From NCBI RefSeq assembly GCF_030435705.1, contig NZ_CP129382.1:3466501-3530500 (forward strand): 64,000 bases of DNA. The letters are read 5' to 3'. How positions within the stretch are numbered: position 1 is the stretch's first letter; every line of letters begins with the position of its first letter. Positions 29,257-38,200 of this stretch are shown here, one piece after another. The notes beneath the pieces are model-generated. The model searched no databases. It worked only from the letters and a program-made list of their open reading frames with translations, and was not told where the DNA came from. Position numbers and translations under genes: made by a program. The stretch is from Rhizobium sp. SSA_523. Lineage in GTDB: Bacteria > Pseudomonadota > Alphaproteobacteria > Rhizobiales > Rhizobiaceae.

Positions 29257-30168
29257 ATGGCCGAAACCGGAGCGACGATCCCGCAGGCAGGACCCTGGCG
29301 CTGGCTGGTGGTGGCAATCCCTTATCTGTGGCTGCTGCTCTTCTTTGCCGCCCCGTTTTTCATCATCCTGAAGATCTCGCTGTCGGACACGGCCATTGCC
29401 ATGCCGCCTTATGTGCCGACCTTTGACGGCGTGGGATCGATCGGCGATTTTCTCTCGCAGCTCGATGTCGAGAATTACAGCTTCCTCACCGAGGATCCGC
29501 TCTACATCAATGCCTATCTGTCGTCCTTGCGCATTGCCTTCATCTCGACCCTGCTGCTCTTGCTGATCGGCTATCCCATGGCGCTGGCCATGGCACGGGC
29601 GCCCGGCACCCTGCGGCCGACCCTGCTGATGATGGTCATCCTGCCCTTCTGGACCTCCTTCCTGATCCGCGTCTATGCCTGGATCGGCATCCTGAAGCCC
29701 GAAGGCCTGTTGACGGTGTTGCTGCAGGCGGTCGGCTTGATGGGGCCGGACCAGCAGGTGCAGATCTTCCGGACCGATTATGCCGTCTTCATCGGCATCG
29801 TCTATTCCTACCTGCCCTTCATGGTTCTGCCGCTCTATGCTGCCCTGGAGAAAATGGACAATACGCTCCTCGAAGCGGCGAGCGATCTTGGCTGCCCGCC
29901 CTGGAAGGCCTTCTGGAAGATCACCTTTCCGCTCTCGCTGCCGGGCGTGATTGCCGGCTCGATGATCTGCTTCATTCCGATCACCGGCGAGTTCGTCATT
30001 CCGGATCTTCTGGGCGGCGCCGAGACCCTGATGATCGGCAAGACGCTGTGGACCGAATTCTTCGGCAACCGGGATTGGCCGCTGGCCTCTGCCGTTGCCG
30101 TTCTGCTCCTGCTGGCGCTGGTCATCCCCATCGTCATCTTCCAGAACCAGCAGCAGAAGGCGGGGTGA
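29257..30168 (+). CDS. potH: Putrescine ABC transporter permease
   Basis: First inner-membrane permease of the putrescine transporter, 303 residues with six predicted membrane segments; the first is at about 19-41. The EAA loop is LEAASDLGCPPWKAFWKITF. It starts 12 bases after potG with GAGGAGGGG upstream, so it belongs to the operon. Confidence 0.92.
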   Translation: MAETGATIPQAGPWRWLVVAIPYLWLLLFFAAPFFIILKISLSDTAIAMPPYVPTFDGVGSIGDFLSQLDVENYSFLTEDPLYINAYLSSLRIAFISTLLLLLIGYPMALAMARAPGTLRPTLLMMVILPFWTSFLIRVYAWIGILKPEGLLTVLLQAVGLMGPDQQVQIFRTDYAVFIGIVYSYLPFMVLPLYAALEKMDNTLLEAASDLGCPPWKAFWKITFPLSLPGVIAGSMICFIPITGEFVIPDLLGGAETLMIGKTLWTEFFGNRDWPLASAVAVLLLLALVIPIVIFQNQQQKAG

Positions 30169-30174
30169 CAAAGC

Positions 30175-30993
30175 ATGAAATCCTCCCGCTTCGACAGCAC
30201 AATCCTGACGCTCTGCTTTGCCTTTCTCTACCTGCCGATCGTGATCCTGATCGTCTATTCCTTCAACGCCTCCCGCCTTGTCACGGTCTGGGGCGGCTTC
30301 TCGCTGGAATGGTATCGCGTCATGTGGTCGAACGAAGGGCTGATGGATGCCGCCTGGGTCACGGCGCGGGTCGGCTTTCTCAGCGCATCGATGGGCACGA
30401 TCCTCGGCACCCTGGCGGCTCTGGCGCTGACCCGCTATCCGCGGTTTCCCGGCCGTCTGGCCTTTACCGGCATGATCTATGCGCCGCTGGTGATGCCGGA
30501 AGTCATCACTGGTCTGTCTCTGCTGCTGCTGTTCGTGGCGATGAACATCGATCGCGGCTTCTGGACGGTGACCATTGCCCATACCACCTTTACAATGTGC
30601 TATGTCGCCATCATCGTGCAGTCCCGGCTGATGACATTCGACAGGAGCCTGGAAGAGGCGGCGCTGGATCTCGGCTGCCCGCCCGTCAAGACCTTCTTCA
30701 GGATCACCCTGCCGCTCATCCTGCCGGCGATCGTCTCGGGCTGGATGCTGGCCTTCACTTTGTCGCTGGATGATCTGGTGATCGCCAGCTTCACGACAGG
30801 GCCGGGCGCCACCACGCTGCCGATCAAGATCTATTCGCAGGTGCGGCTCGGTGTGACGCCGGAGATCAATGCCATCTGCACCATCCTGATCGGCGTCGTC
30901 ACCCTTGGCGTGATCATTGCCTCGATCGGGACCAAGCGGGCCGAGATACGGCGGATTGCGGATGAGCACGAAGCCGCCCGGGCCGGCGGCTGA
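30175..30993 (+). CDS. potI: Putrescine ABC transporter permease
   Basis: Second inner-membrane permease, 272 residues, six membrane segments. The EAA loop is EEAALDLGCPPVKTFFRITL, and LAFTLSLDDLVIASF is a PotI/PotC hallmark. It starts six bases after potH and ends the operon. Confidence 0.92.
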   Translation: MKSSRFDSTILTLCFAFLYLPIVILIVYSFNASRLVTVWGGFSLEWYRVMWSNEGLMDAAWVTARVGFLSASMGTILGTLAALALTRYPRFPGRLAFTGMIYAPLVMPEVITGLSLLLLFVAMNIDRGFWTVTIAHTTFTMCYVAIIVQSRLMTFDRSLEEAALDLGCPPVKTFFRITLPLILPAIVSGWMLAFTLSLDDLVIASFTTGPGATTLPIKIYSQVRLGVTPEINAICTILIGVVTLGVIIASIGTKRAEIRRIADEHEAARAGG

Positions 30994-31033
30994 AAATCTC
31001 TTCGGATCGGCAATCGCTGCGACGCGAGACTGT

Positions 31034-31065
31034 GCCGGCCTCAAGCAGAGCCGGCCTCAAGCAGA
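31034..31065 (+). repeat. 16-bp tandem duplication
   Basis: The unit GCCGGCCTCAAGCAGA occurs twice head to tail without mismatch in the gap after potI. It is probably a slippage product with no function that I can see. Confidence 0.7.
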
Positions 31066-31115
31066 TCAAGCGCCGGCGGCCCGGCGTGCCGGGTCTCGCC
31101 CAATGATCGCCATCA

Positions 31116-33011
31116 TCACGGTCTGCCGGATGACGGGCTCTCGGGCGTCACCGGCCATATGACGGGATTGGGCCAGGCGCCGCCGATAAAGAGGTCGAGC
31201 GGCGGTTGCGCATTGCTCGGGTCGGATAGCCGGGCGGACAAAGCCAGGCTGCGCGAGAGATAGGCGATGACACCGGAGAGGCTCAGCCTCTGATCCGCGC
31301 TTTCCAGATCGGCCGTCTGCAATTCGGCGCTGCCGGCCGCGATCTTCGCCTCGAGCGTGAGCGTATCGAAGACCGTATTGTCGCCACTCGCCTCATCGAG
31401 GGAGAAATAGGTGCCGTTCGCGGAAAGCGATCGAATCTGCGCCAGATCGAGGTTGCGGATCTCCCCGCCACTCGCCGTCAGCTTTACGGTGCCGGCGATG
31501 TCCTGGCCCAAAGGATCGATGATCAGGCCTTGCGTGGACAAAGCAAGGTCGAGAGAGGCGGGGGCATCGATCGTCGGCCCGGTGAGGCCGAGCGGGCCGG
31601 CAAGGCTTGCAAGATTGACGCCGCGTACCGATAGCCGGACCTTGCTCGACAAGCCGCGCACCGTCTCCGCATCCGATCTCGGCTGGCCGGCGGGGGAGGA
31701 TAGGGTCTTCTGCGGCGGCGACTGCATCTGCAACTGCGCCGTCAGCGATCCGGTGAGAAGATCGCTGTCGAGGATCTCGATCTGTGTCCGCTCCGGCCCG
31801 GACAGCACGCTCACGGCGGCATTGCTGAGCGAAAGACTGCCGAGCCGCGCCTCGCTGGCGGAAAAGCGGACATCAAGGCCCAGCTGCCGATCGTGCCGTG
31901 CGGCCGCGGCCATGGCTTCGCTGGCCTGGCCCTCGGGCTCGCGCAGATCCTCGCAGAGCGCCGTGACCAGCGTCCACAGGTCGAGCCTGTCGAAGGCGAG
32001 CGTTCCGGTCACCCGGGGCGGGGCATCGCCGCTGGCCATGACCAGGTCCATGACGCCATGGCCCTGCGTGCCGTTCGCCTTCACCTTCAGCGTGTCGAAC
32101 CGCAGGACATTGCCCATGGTCGCCAGCTGTGCGGTCAGCGACAGGTCGGTCAAGCGATCCGCGGTATGAACGGGTATAGATGTCCAGCGGGTCAGGGCAT
32201 CGAATTTGGGGATTGTCAGGCTGAGCGCACCGGAGAAGAAGGCGTAGGTGGCGAGATCGGCCGTGCCGTCGAAGCTGCCGGAGAGCAGGGCGGAGCTTAC
32301 CCCGGCGGTCAGCGAGGCGGTGCGCCCGCCGAGGAGCTGCATCGGCTGTGGCGACGACAGGTCGAGATTGACCGTCTGCCCCTTCACCTGCGCACTGATC
32401 TTCACCTGCGCGGCCGATCCGAGCGTCGGCCAGATCAGGCTGCCATTCACCGCTTCCAGGAGAAGCGCGTGGTCGCTCTGGTCGTAGAGATGAAGCCGCC
32501 CATCGAGGATGGTGACGTCGCCGATCACGGTGGCGGTTTCGTCCGGCGTCAGCGGTTCGTCGGCCGCAGCACGATGCACCGCCAGGCCCAGCAGGCCGTT
32601 GCTGCTCCAGTTGAAGCGGCCCTCGGCATTCAGCCTGATGGTGATGTCCGGGCCGGTGAGCGTGAAATCGCGGAAGGTCGGCGCGCCCCATAAAGCGTCG
32701 AGAAGGCTGAACCGGGCGGAGAGCGACGCCACCTGTCCCAGGACTTCGGCGCCATCGCGATCTTCCTGGCGGATGGTGAGATCCGGCATGGTGATGAGCG
32801 GCCGCGGCCAGAACTGCAATTGCGGTGTTCCGTCGATCACCACGTCATGCCCCAGCCAGGCCTCGACCGCCGATTCCATCTGATCGCGCACGAGGGCGGA
32901 GGAGATGAGGACCGGGGCGATCACGCGGAAGGACAGGATCAGCACGAGAAGAACGGCTGCGCCCACAAGCGCAGGGCGAATGACGTTTCTGCCAAGTCGA
33001 AATGTCGTCAT
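31116..33011 (-). CDS. AsmA family protein
   Basis: Envelope protein of 631 residues. One N-terminal membrane anchor (about residues 11-33, PALVGAAVLLVLILSF) is followed by a long beta-rich periplasmic region of the AsmA type, with ...ISSALVRDQMESAVEAWLGHDVVIDG near the start and the AsmA C-terminal pattern (LAQIRSLSANGTYFSLDEASGD). The family takes part in lipid transport or outer-membrane biogenesis. The ATG at 33011 was chosen because it places the anchor at the N-terminus; its ribosome site is weak. The gene stands alone between potI (convergent) and a gap of 514 bases. Confidence 0.8.
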   Translation of the reverse strand: MTTFRLGRNVIRPALVGAAVLLVLILSFRVIAPVLISSALVRDQMESAVEAWLGHDVVIDGTPQLQFWPRPLITMPDLTIRQEDRDGAEVLGQVASLSARFSLLDALWGAPTFRDFTLTGPDITIRLNAEGRFNWSSNGLLGLAVHRAAADEPLTPDETATVIGDVTILDGRLHLYDQSDHALLLEAVNGSLIWPTLGSAAQVKISAQVKGQTVNLDLSSPQPMQLLGGRTASLTAGVSSALLSGSFDGTADLATYAFFSGALSLTIPKFDALTRWTSIPVHTADRLTDLSLTAQLATMGNVLRFDTLKVKANGTQGHGVMDLVMASGDAPPRVTGTLAFDRLDLWTLVTALCEDLREPEGQASEAMAAAARHDRQLGLDVRFSASEARLGSLSLSNAAVSVLSGPERTQIEILDSDLLTGSLTAQLQMQSPPQKTLSSPAGQPRSDAETVRGLSSKVRLSVRGVNLASLAGPLGLTGPTIDAPASLDLALSTQGLIIDPLGQDIAGTVKLTASGGEIRNLDLAQIRSLSANGTYFSLDEASGDNTVFDTLTLEAKIAAGSAELQTADLESADQRLSLSGVIAYLSRSLALSARLSDPSNAQPPLDLFIGGAWPNPVIWPVTPESPSSGRP

Positions 33012-33340
33012 GTGTGGTTGCGCCGTGATGTCTCGCCATGTGCCGGCCGGCACCTGCTGCGCGATCTCGTTAAAGGAATTGTTCCGCGCATGCAAATAAC
33101 CGGCGGCCGGCCGCACGCCGCGTGCCGATTCTGAAGCCGGACCATGGCGCAAGCGGGCCACGCCCCTCCTGTCGCGAAATGGGACAGGTCGCCGCCCTGA
33201 CTGCCGGGAACGCCCGGCAGGTCTTCATCAGCAACATCATCCGATCCTTGCCGATAACGAATTGAAGATTTTCAGCTTTTTTCGCGCGACAGGTGCAAGT
33301 TCACGTGAGTAGGTGTCACATTTTAACGCATTCTTAAATG

Positions 33341-33456
33341 TTGGACGAGAGGATAGGACCGAAGCGAAAGGGCACACGCTGCCCGAGTTTCACGGACCCC
33401 CATCCGGACAACTATCAGCATGACTTGTAAAGGCAGCTTCGGCTGCCTTCTTTTTT
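33341..33456 (+). ncRNA. Candidate trans-acting small RNA
   Basis: A textbook terminator on the plus strand (33430-33456) has no plus-strand gene before it for 2.4 kb, and none begins after it for over 6 kb. Upstream of it are a perfect small hairpin (GGGCA at 33371-33375 with TGCCC at 33381-33385), extended by GAAA/TTTC across a bulge, and a single-stranded stretch (GACCCCCATCCGG). These fit a small RNA of about 110-120 nt. The 5' end is a guess, placed just after a TTAAAT element at 33335-33340. I cannot match it to a named rhizobial sRNA family. Confidence 0.55.
33430..33456 (+). terminator. Orphan rho-independent terminator with UUCG loop
   Basis: The stem AAGGCAGC pairs perfectly with GCTGCCTT around a TTCG tetraloop and runs into C and six T. 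The rest of the 33012-33525 gap outside the sRNA candidate holds nothing I can identify. Confidence 0.85.
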
Positions 33457-33525
33457 GCGCGCCGCATCGCGTCAAGGCGGGCCGCGTCAGCGCCGGTCGA
33501 AGGCGCAGAGACCTAATGGTTCGGA

Positions 33526-35187
33526 TCAGCGCTCCAGCGAGCGGGAGACCAGGATGACTGGCACGAGGCCGACCAGAACGACGATCAGCGAGGCTATGGA
33601 GGCGTTTTCGATTTGCGCCCGCGAGGCATCCTCATAGATCAGCGTGGCCAAGGTGTTGAAGTTGAAGGGGCGCAGCAGAATGGTTGCGGAGAGTTCCTTC
33701 ATGCTTTCGACGAAGACGAAGAGGCCGGCGGTCAAGAGGGCCGGGCGCATGTTCGGCAGCAGCACGCCGATCAGGGTCTGCAGCCGGTTGCGGCCAAGCG
33801 TTCTGGCCGCCATGTCGAGATGCGGCGATAGCTTCTGGAAGCCAGCCTCCACCGTGCCCTCCGCCATGGTCAGGAACCGCACCGTGCAGGCGTAGAAAAT
33901 GGCAAAGCCGGTGCCGGACAAAAGAAGGCCGGTCGAGAGGCCGAAATGGCTGCGCATCACGCCATCCAGGGCATTGTCGAAATGCGCCAGCGGGATCAGG
34001 ACGCCGATGGCGAGAACCGTGCCCGGCATGCCATAGCCGAGCGAGGCCAGGCGTCCCGCGGCTCCCGCCAGCCGCTGAGTCTCGGTCCGCGCCGCATAGG
34101 CAAGCAAGAAGCCGATGACGACAGTGGCCAGCGCTGCGGCGCCGGAGACGGTCACGCTGTTCACCAGAGCCTTGATCAGGCGTGGATCGTAAATCAGGTC
34201 CAGCCGTCGGAGCGCATAGCTGACCAGCATCAGGAAAGGCAGCAGGAAGCCGAGCGCCACGGGCAGCGCGCAGGCCAGGAGGGCAAGCCAGGCGGCGGGG
34301 CCTTTCAGCCTCGGGCGCAACTGGTCATGCACCAGGCCTGTCGTCCGGCTGGCGGAAAAGCGTTGCCGCCTTCGGGCCAGACGCTCGATCGCCATCAGCA
34401 CCGCAACAAAGCCCAGAAGAACCAGAGCGAGCTGTGCGGCACCCGGCAGGCTGCCGCGATTGAGCCAGGTATCGTAGATCGAGAAGGTCAGCGTGTTGAC
34501 GCCGAGATATTCGACCGCGCCGATGTCATTCAGCGTTTCCATCGTCACCAGCGTCAGGCCGATGACAATGGCCGGCCGCGCCATGGGCAATTGCACGCGC
34601 AGCATGGTGCGCAGCGGCCCGGAGCCCAGCGTGCGGGCCACGTCGCCGGCCGTTCGCCCCTGCATCAGAAAGCTCGAGCGGCAGGCGAGATAGACATATG
34701 GGTAAAGGACCGAGGCCATGATCAGCACCGCTCCGCCGAGCGAGCGGACATCGAAAAACCAGTAATCGCGCGCGGATTGGAAGCCGAGCAGGCTGCGATA
34801 CAGGCTCTGCACCGGGCCGGTGAAATCCAGAAACTCCACGAATGTATAGGCGCCGATATAGGAGGGAATGGCAAGCGGCAGAACCAGGGCCACCGAGAGC
34901 AGCCGGCGCAGGGGAAAGCGGAAGGAGGTGACCAGCCAGGCGGTGACGATGCCGAACAGGCAGGTGCAAAGCCCCGTCATGATGACCAGCAGCAGGGTTC
35001 GGAGGCTGGCGCGCGGCAGGACAGTGGCGACGATGTGCTGCAGATCGCCGGTGCCGCCGGTCAGTGCGATGACGAAGACAGCGCAGACCGGCATTGCGGC
35101 AATGGCGGCGACCATGACCGAGGCGATCATCAGGGGGCGGATCTCCTGGCGCACGGGGCGCCCAGGGTGCGGACGGGCAAGCGGCAA
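33526..35187 (-). CDS. Ferric iron ABC transporter permease (FbpB/SfuB type)
   Basis: Inner-membrane permease of 553 residues made of two fused halves, each with about six membrane segments and an EAA-type loop (DVARTLGSGPLRTMLRVQLP in the first half and DMAARTLGRNRLQTLIGVLL in the second). This duplicated form is that of the iron permeases FbpB, SfuB and related proteins. The frame starts with TTG at 35187, which has GAGAGGA eight bases upstream; an in-frame ATG at 35130 is an alternative. No binding protein or ATPase gene is beside it, but an iron-binding protein gene of the matching class is at 44841. The gene lies alone between an sRNA candidate and a kinase gene. Confidence 0.8.
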   Translation of the reverse strand: MPLARPHPGRPVRQEIRPLMIASVMVAAIAAMPVCAVFVIALTGGTGDLQHIVATVLPRASLRTLLLVIMTGLCTCLFGIVTAWLVTSFRFPLRRLLSVALVLPLAIPSYIGAYTFVEFLDFTGPVQSLYRSLLGFQSARDYWFFDVRSLGGAVLIMASVLYPYVYLACRSSFLMQGRTAGDVARTLGSGPLRTMLRVQLPMARPAIVIGLTLVTMETLNDIGAVEYLGVNTLTFSIYDTWLNRGSLPGAAQLALVLLGFVAVLMAIERLARRRQRFSASRTTGLVHDQLRPRLKGPAAWLALLACALPVALGFLLPFLMLVSYALRRLDLIYDPRLIKALVNSVTVSGAAALATVVIGFLLAYAARTETQRLAGAAGRLASLGYGMPGTVLAIGVLIPLAHFDNALDGVMRSHFGLSTGLLLSGTGFAIFYACTVRFLTMAEGTVEAGFQKLSPHLDMAARTLGRNRLQTLIGVLLPNMRPALLTAGLFVFVESMKELSATILLRPFNFNTLATLIYEDASRAQIENASIASLIVVLVGLVPVILVSRSLER

Positions 35188-35240
35188 TGCCGGAATCCTC
35201 TCGTTTGCCGAGACATCACAGCCGCTTTATCGCACTGGCC

Positions 35241-38200
35241 TCAGTTTGCAAGCACGCGGGGCGAGGGAAAGGTGATCTCCACCAGCGTTCCCTCGTTCGG
35301 GGCCGAGTGGATGGAGAACGTCGCCCGATTGGCATCCACCATGGCCTTGGTCAGCGGCAGGCCGAGGCCGGTGCCGTCACCGCGTTTGCGCCCGGCGCCC
35401 GCCACCTGCCGGAAGGGCTTCATCGCCATATCCAGCTCCGCCCGCGTCATCCCAATGCCCGTATCGCGGACCCGCAGTACCACGCTGCCATTGGCTTCAT
35501 AGGCGGTGGAGACGACGATCTGGCCGCCCGACGGCGTGAAACGGATGGCATTGGAAAGGATATTGAGGACGATCTGCTTGATCGACCGGAGATCGGCCAC
35601 GACCGGGGGCACGGATTGCGACAGGGCCGTGCGGATGATGACGCGCTGGCCATTGGCCTGCGGCTGCACCAGAGACACGGCCTCCGCCACGGTTTCGTTC
35701 AGCCCGACAGAGGCAAAATCGAGATCCATCTCGCCGGCTTCGATCTTCGAAATATCGAGCAGGTCGTTGACGATATCCAGAACATGCCGCCCCGAGCGGC
35801 CGATATCATTGGCATATTCGACGTAACGGGGATGGCCGACAGGGCCAAGCCGTTCGGTCGCCATCATATCGGCAAAGCCGATGATGGCGTTGAGCGGGGT
35901 GCGGATCTCGTGGCTCACATGCGCCAGGAATTCCGTCTTGTGGGCGCTCGCCGTCTCGGCGGCGCGCTTGGCACTGCGCAGCTCCTCTTCGGTCCGCTTC
36001 CACTGGGTGATGTCGCGGATCACCGCGCAATAGCCGCTCGACGAGGTGAGATGGCCGATCGTCATGAACAGCGGCACGAAACCACCCGAGGCCTCGCGGC
36101 CGATCACGTCGCGCCCATCGTTCAACAGGCTGGCGACGCCATGGCCGGTCAGGCTTGCCAGATAGTCCATCACCAGCTTCTGGCTCTCATGCGCAAACAG
36201 CATGACGAAGGGTTTTCCGGTCGTCTCGTCGCTATCATAGTTGAACAGGGCGCTCGCGGCACGGTTCATCGAGCGGATATCGCCATCCGAACCGAGAATG
36301 ACAACGCCATCGGTCGCCGTGTCCAGAATGGCCCTCAGCTCATCCACCTCGACCATCAGCCGCGAAACCTCGTCGGCCTGCTGTGCCTTGTGCTTCTCGG
36401 CCGCCTCGACATCGAAGGGCGGCTCGCTGTCCTCCGAAGGCGGGTCTCCGGCCGGCATCAGTGCCAGGATCAGGGCGGTCGCGCCGTCCCAGCGAACCGA
36501 TTGCAGCCGCGCCGTCACGGGAATGACGGCATCGTCGGCTCGCACCAGCACCATGCCGCCGGCATTGGCCGTTTTGTCTTCCAGATCCTGCCGCTGCAGC
36601 AGGGCATCGAGCCCGCCGACCGCCACCAGGGCGTCGAGCGTGTCATAACCGGTCAGCCGCAGGAATTCCGGATTGGCGTGCATCAGCCGATCGCCGGCAT
36701 GCACCAGAAGCGCCACGGGCATCTGGTCGATGTTATGGGGCGAGAGCTGCGGCCGCGGCCGAAGCGGGATGGCTTCGGCATAGGCTTGCTCGATCGAGAA
36801 AGGCTCGTCCGCCTCACCGCCCGTGTCCTCCTTGCCCGTGTCCTCCTTGCCCGCTTCCTCGCCGGTCTCGCCGGCCGCTTCCTCGCCTGTCTCGCCGCCC
36901 ATCTCGCCGCCTGCCTCCGCGGCGTGTGCGGGGGTTGCATCGGCCTCGTCGACCACGGCGGGCGTCACGGCTTCGCCGGCGCTGTCCGGCTCGTCTGCCG
37001 CGCCAGCCGCCCTCGTCATTTCCTCTGCCGTCCCATCAGCGGGCACGGCATCATCGCGATCGGCATTTGCCGGGCGGCCGGTGTCCTGGTCTGCGGCGGC
37101 CTCGGCGGCGGCCTTATCGGCAACCTTATCGGCGGGCGTGGCGTCGAGGCCCTGCCGGAACGCATCGAGCCGGCGGGCGATCTCGCGGAAATTGGCCTGT
37201 TCCGACGGCGAAAGCTGATCGATCTGCTGGTTGCGGCGTTCCTCGAGGCGCACCACCTTGTCGGAATGGCGACGCCCCGGCGATGTGACGATGCGCAGGG
37301 CAGGCTTTTCCACCAAAGGCTCTGCATGGCGCGGCGCATCAGCGGGCGCGGTCGGATCCGTCTCTTCGTCCGCGTCCTGTTCTTCGTCTTCCTCTGCGGT
37401 TTCGACGGCACCTTGCGTCAGGTCGTCGGGCAGGTCGTCTTCCTCCGACGGGGAAGGGCTGGCATCGGAGACGTCCGAGAGCGCAGTCTCATCCGGAAGA
37501 TCGGCTTCGGCATCTTCCGGCAGATGGAAGGGCGGATAGGCTGCCGGAGCTTCGACGTCCGTTTCGGCCTCGACGTCCTCCTCGGCAGTAAAGTCCTCCT
37601 CGGCTGCAACGTCCTCCTCGGCGGTGACGGCGTCGATTTCGCCGGAACCAGGCGCTTCCTCGGCAGGGCCGGGCGCTTCCTCTTCGGTCAACGAAGAAGG
37701 CGGCAGGGCTTCGGCCGTCTGCGCCGCAAAGCCAGTTTCGCTCGGCTCTCTGTCTTCGCTCTGCCCTGGGAAGGCAAGAGCCGTGGCCTCGTCGGGGGCG
37801 GAAGACGCAGCGGCCGTCTCCTCATCCTCTGTCTCCGGCACGGCGGGTTCTGCCTGCGGCGCCTCAGGCTCTGCGGCTGGCAGATCCTCGTCATTGAAGA
37901 CATCCTCCACCACCTCGCCGGCAACCAGTGTCAGCCCGACGGCGTGGGGATCCTCCTGCAGATCCGCCATGCGGATAATGCCGAAACCGCGAAAGCCGTC
38001 GAAATCACGATTGCGCGTATAGGTTGGCAAGGCGGCCAGATCGATCGGCACCACCAGCGATGTGCCCTCGATGGGCCAGCGGATCGTCTTGCCGGACCAG
38101 GTATCGCGCCGGCCGAGAAGCTCGGACAGCTTGCCTTCCGGATCGAGATTGAACAGCGCCGCCACATCGGTAAAGGCCAGGCCCACCACTTCCGCGGCAT

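Noticed and set aside
28867..31044. A 725-residue open frame opposite potGHI
   Set aside because: Same codon-alignment effect; rich in His, Arg, Asp and Gln with no recognisable domain, while the plus-strand genes have clear motifs.
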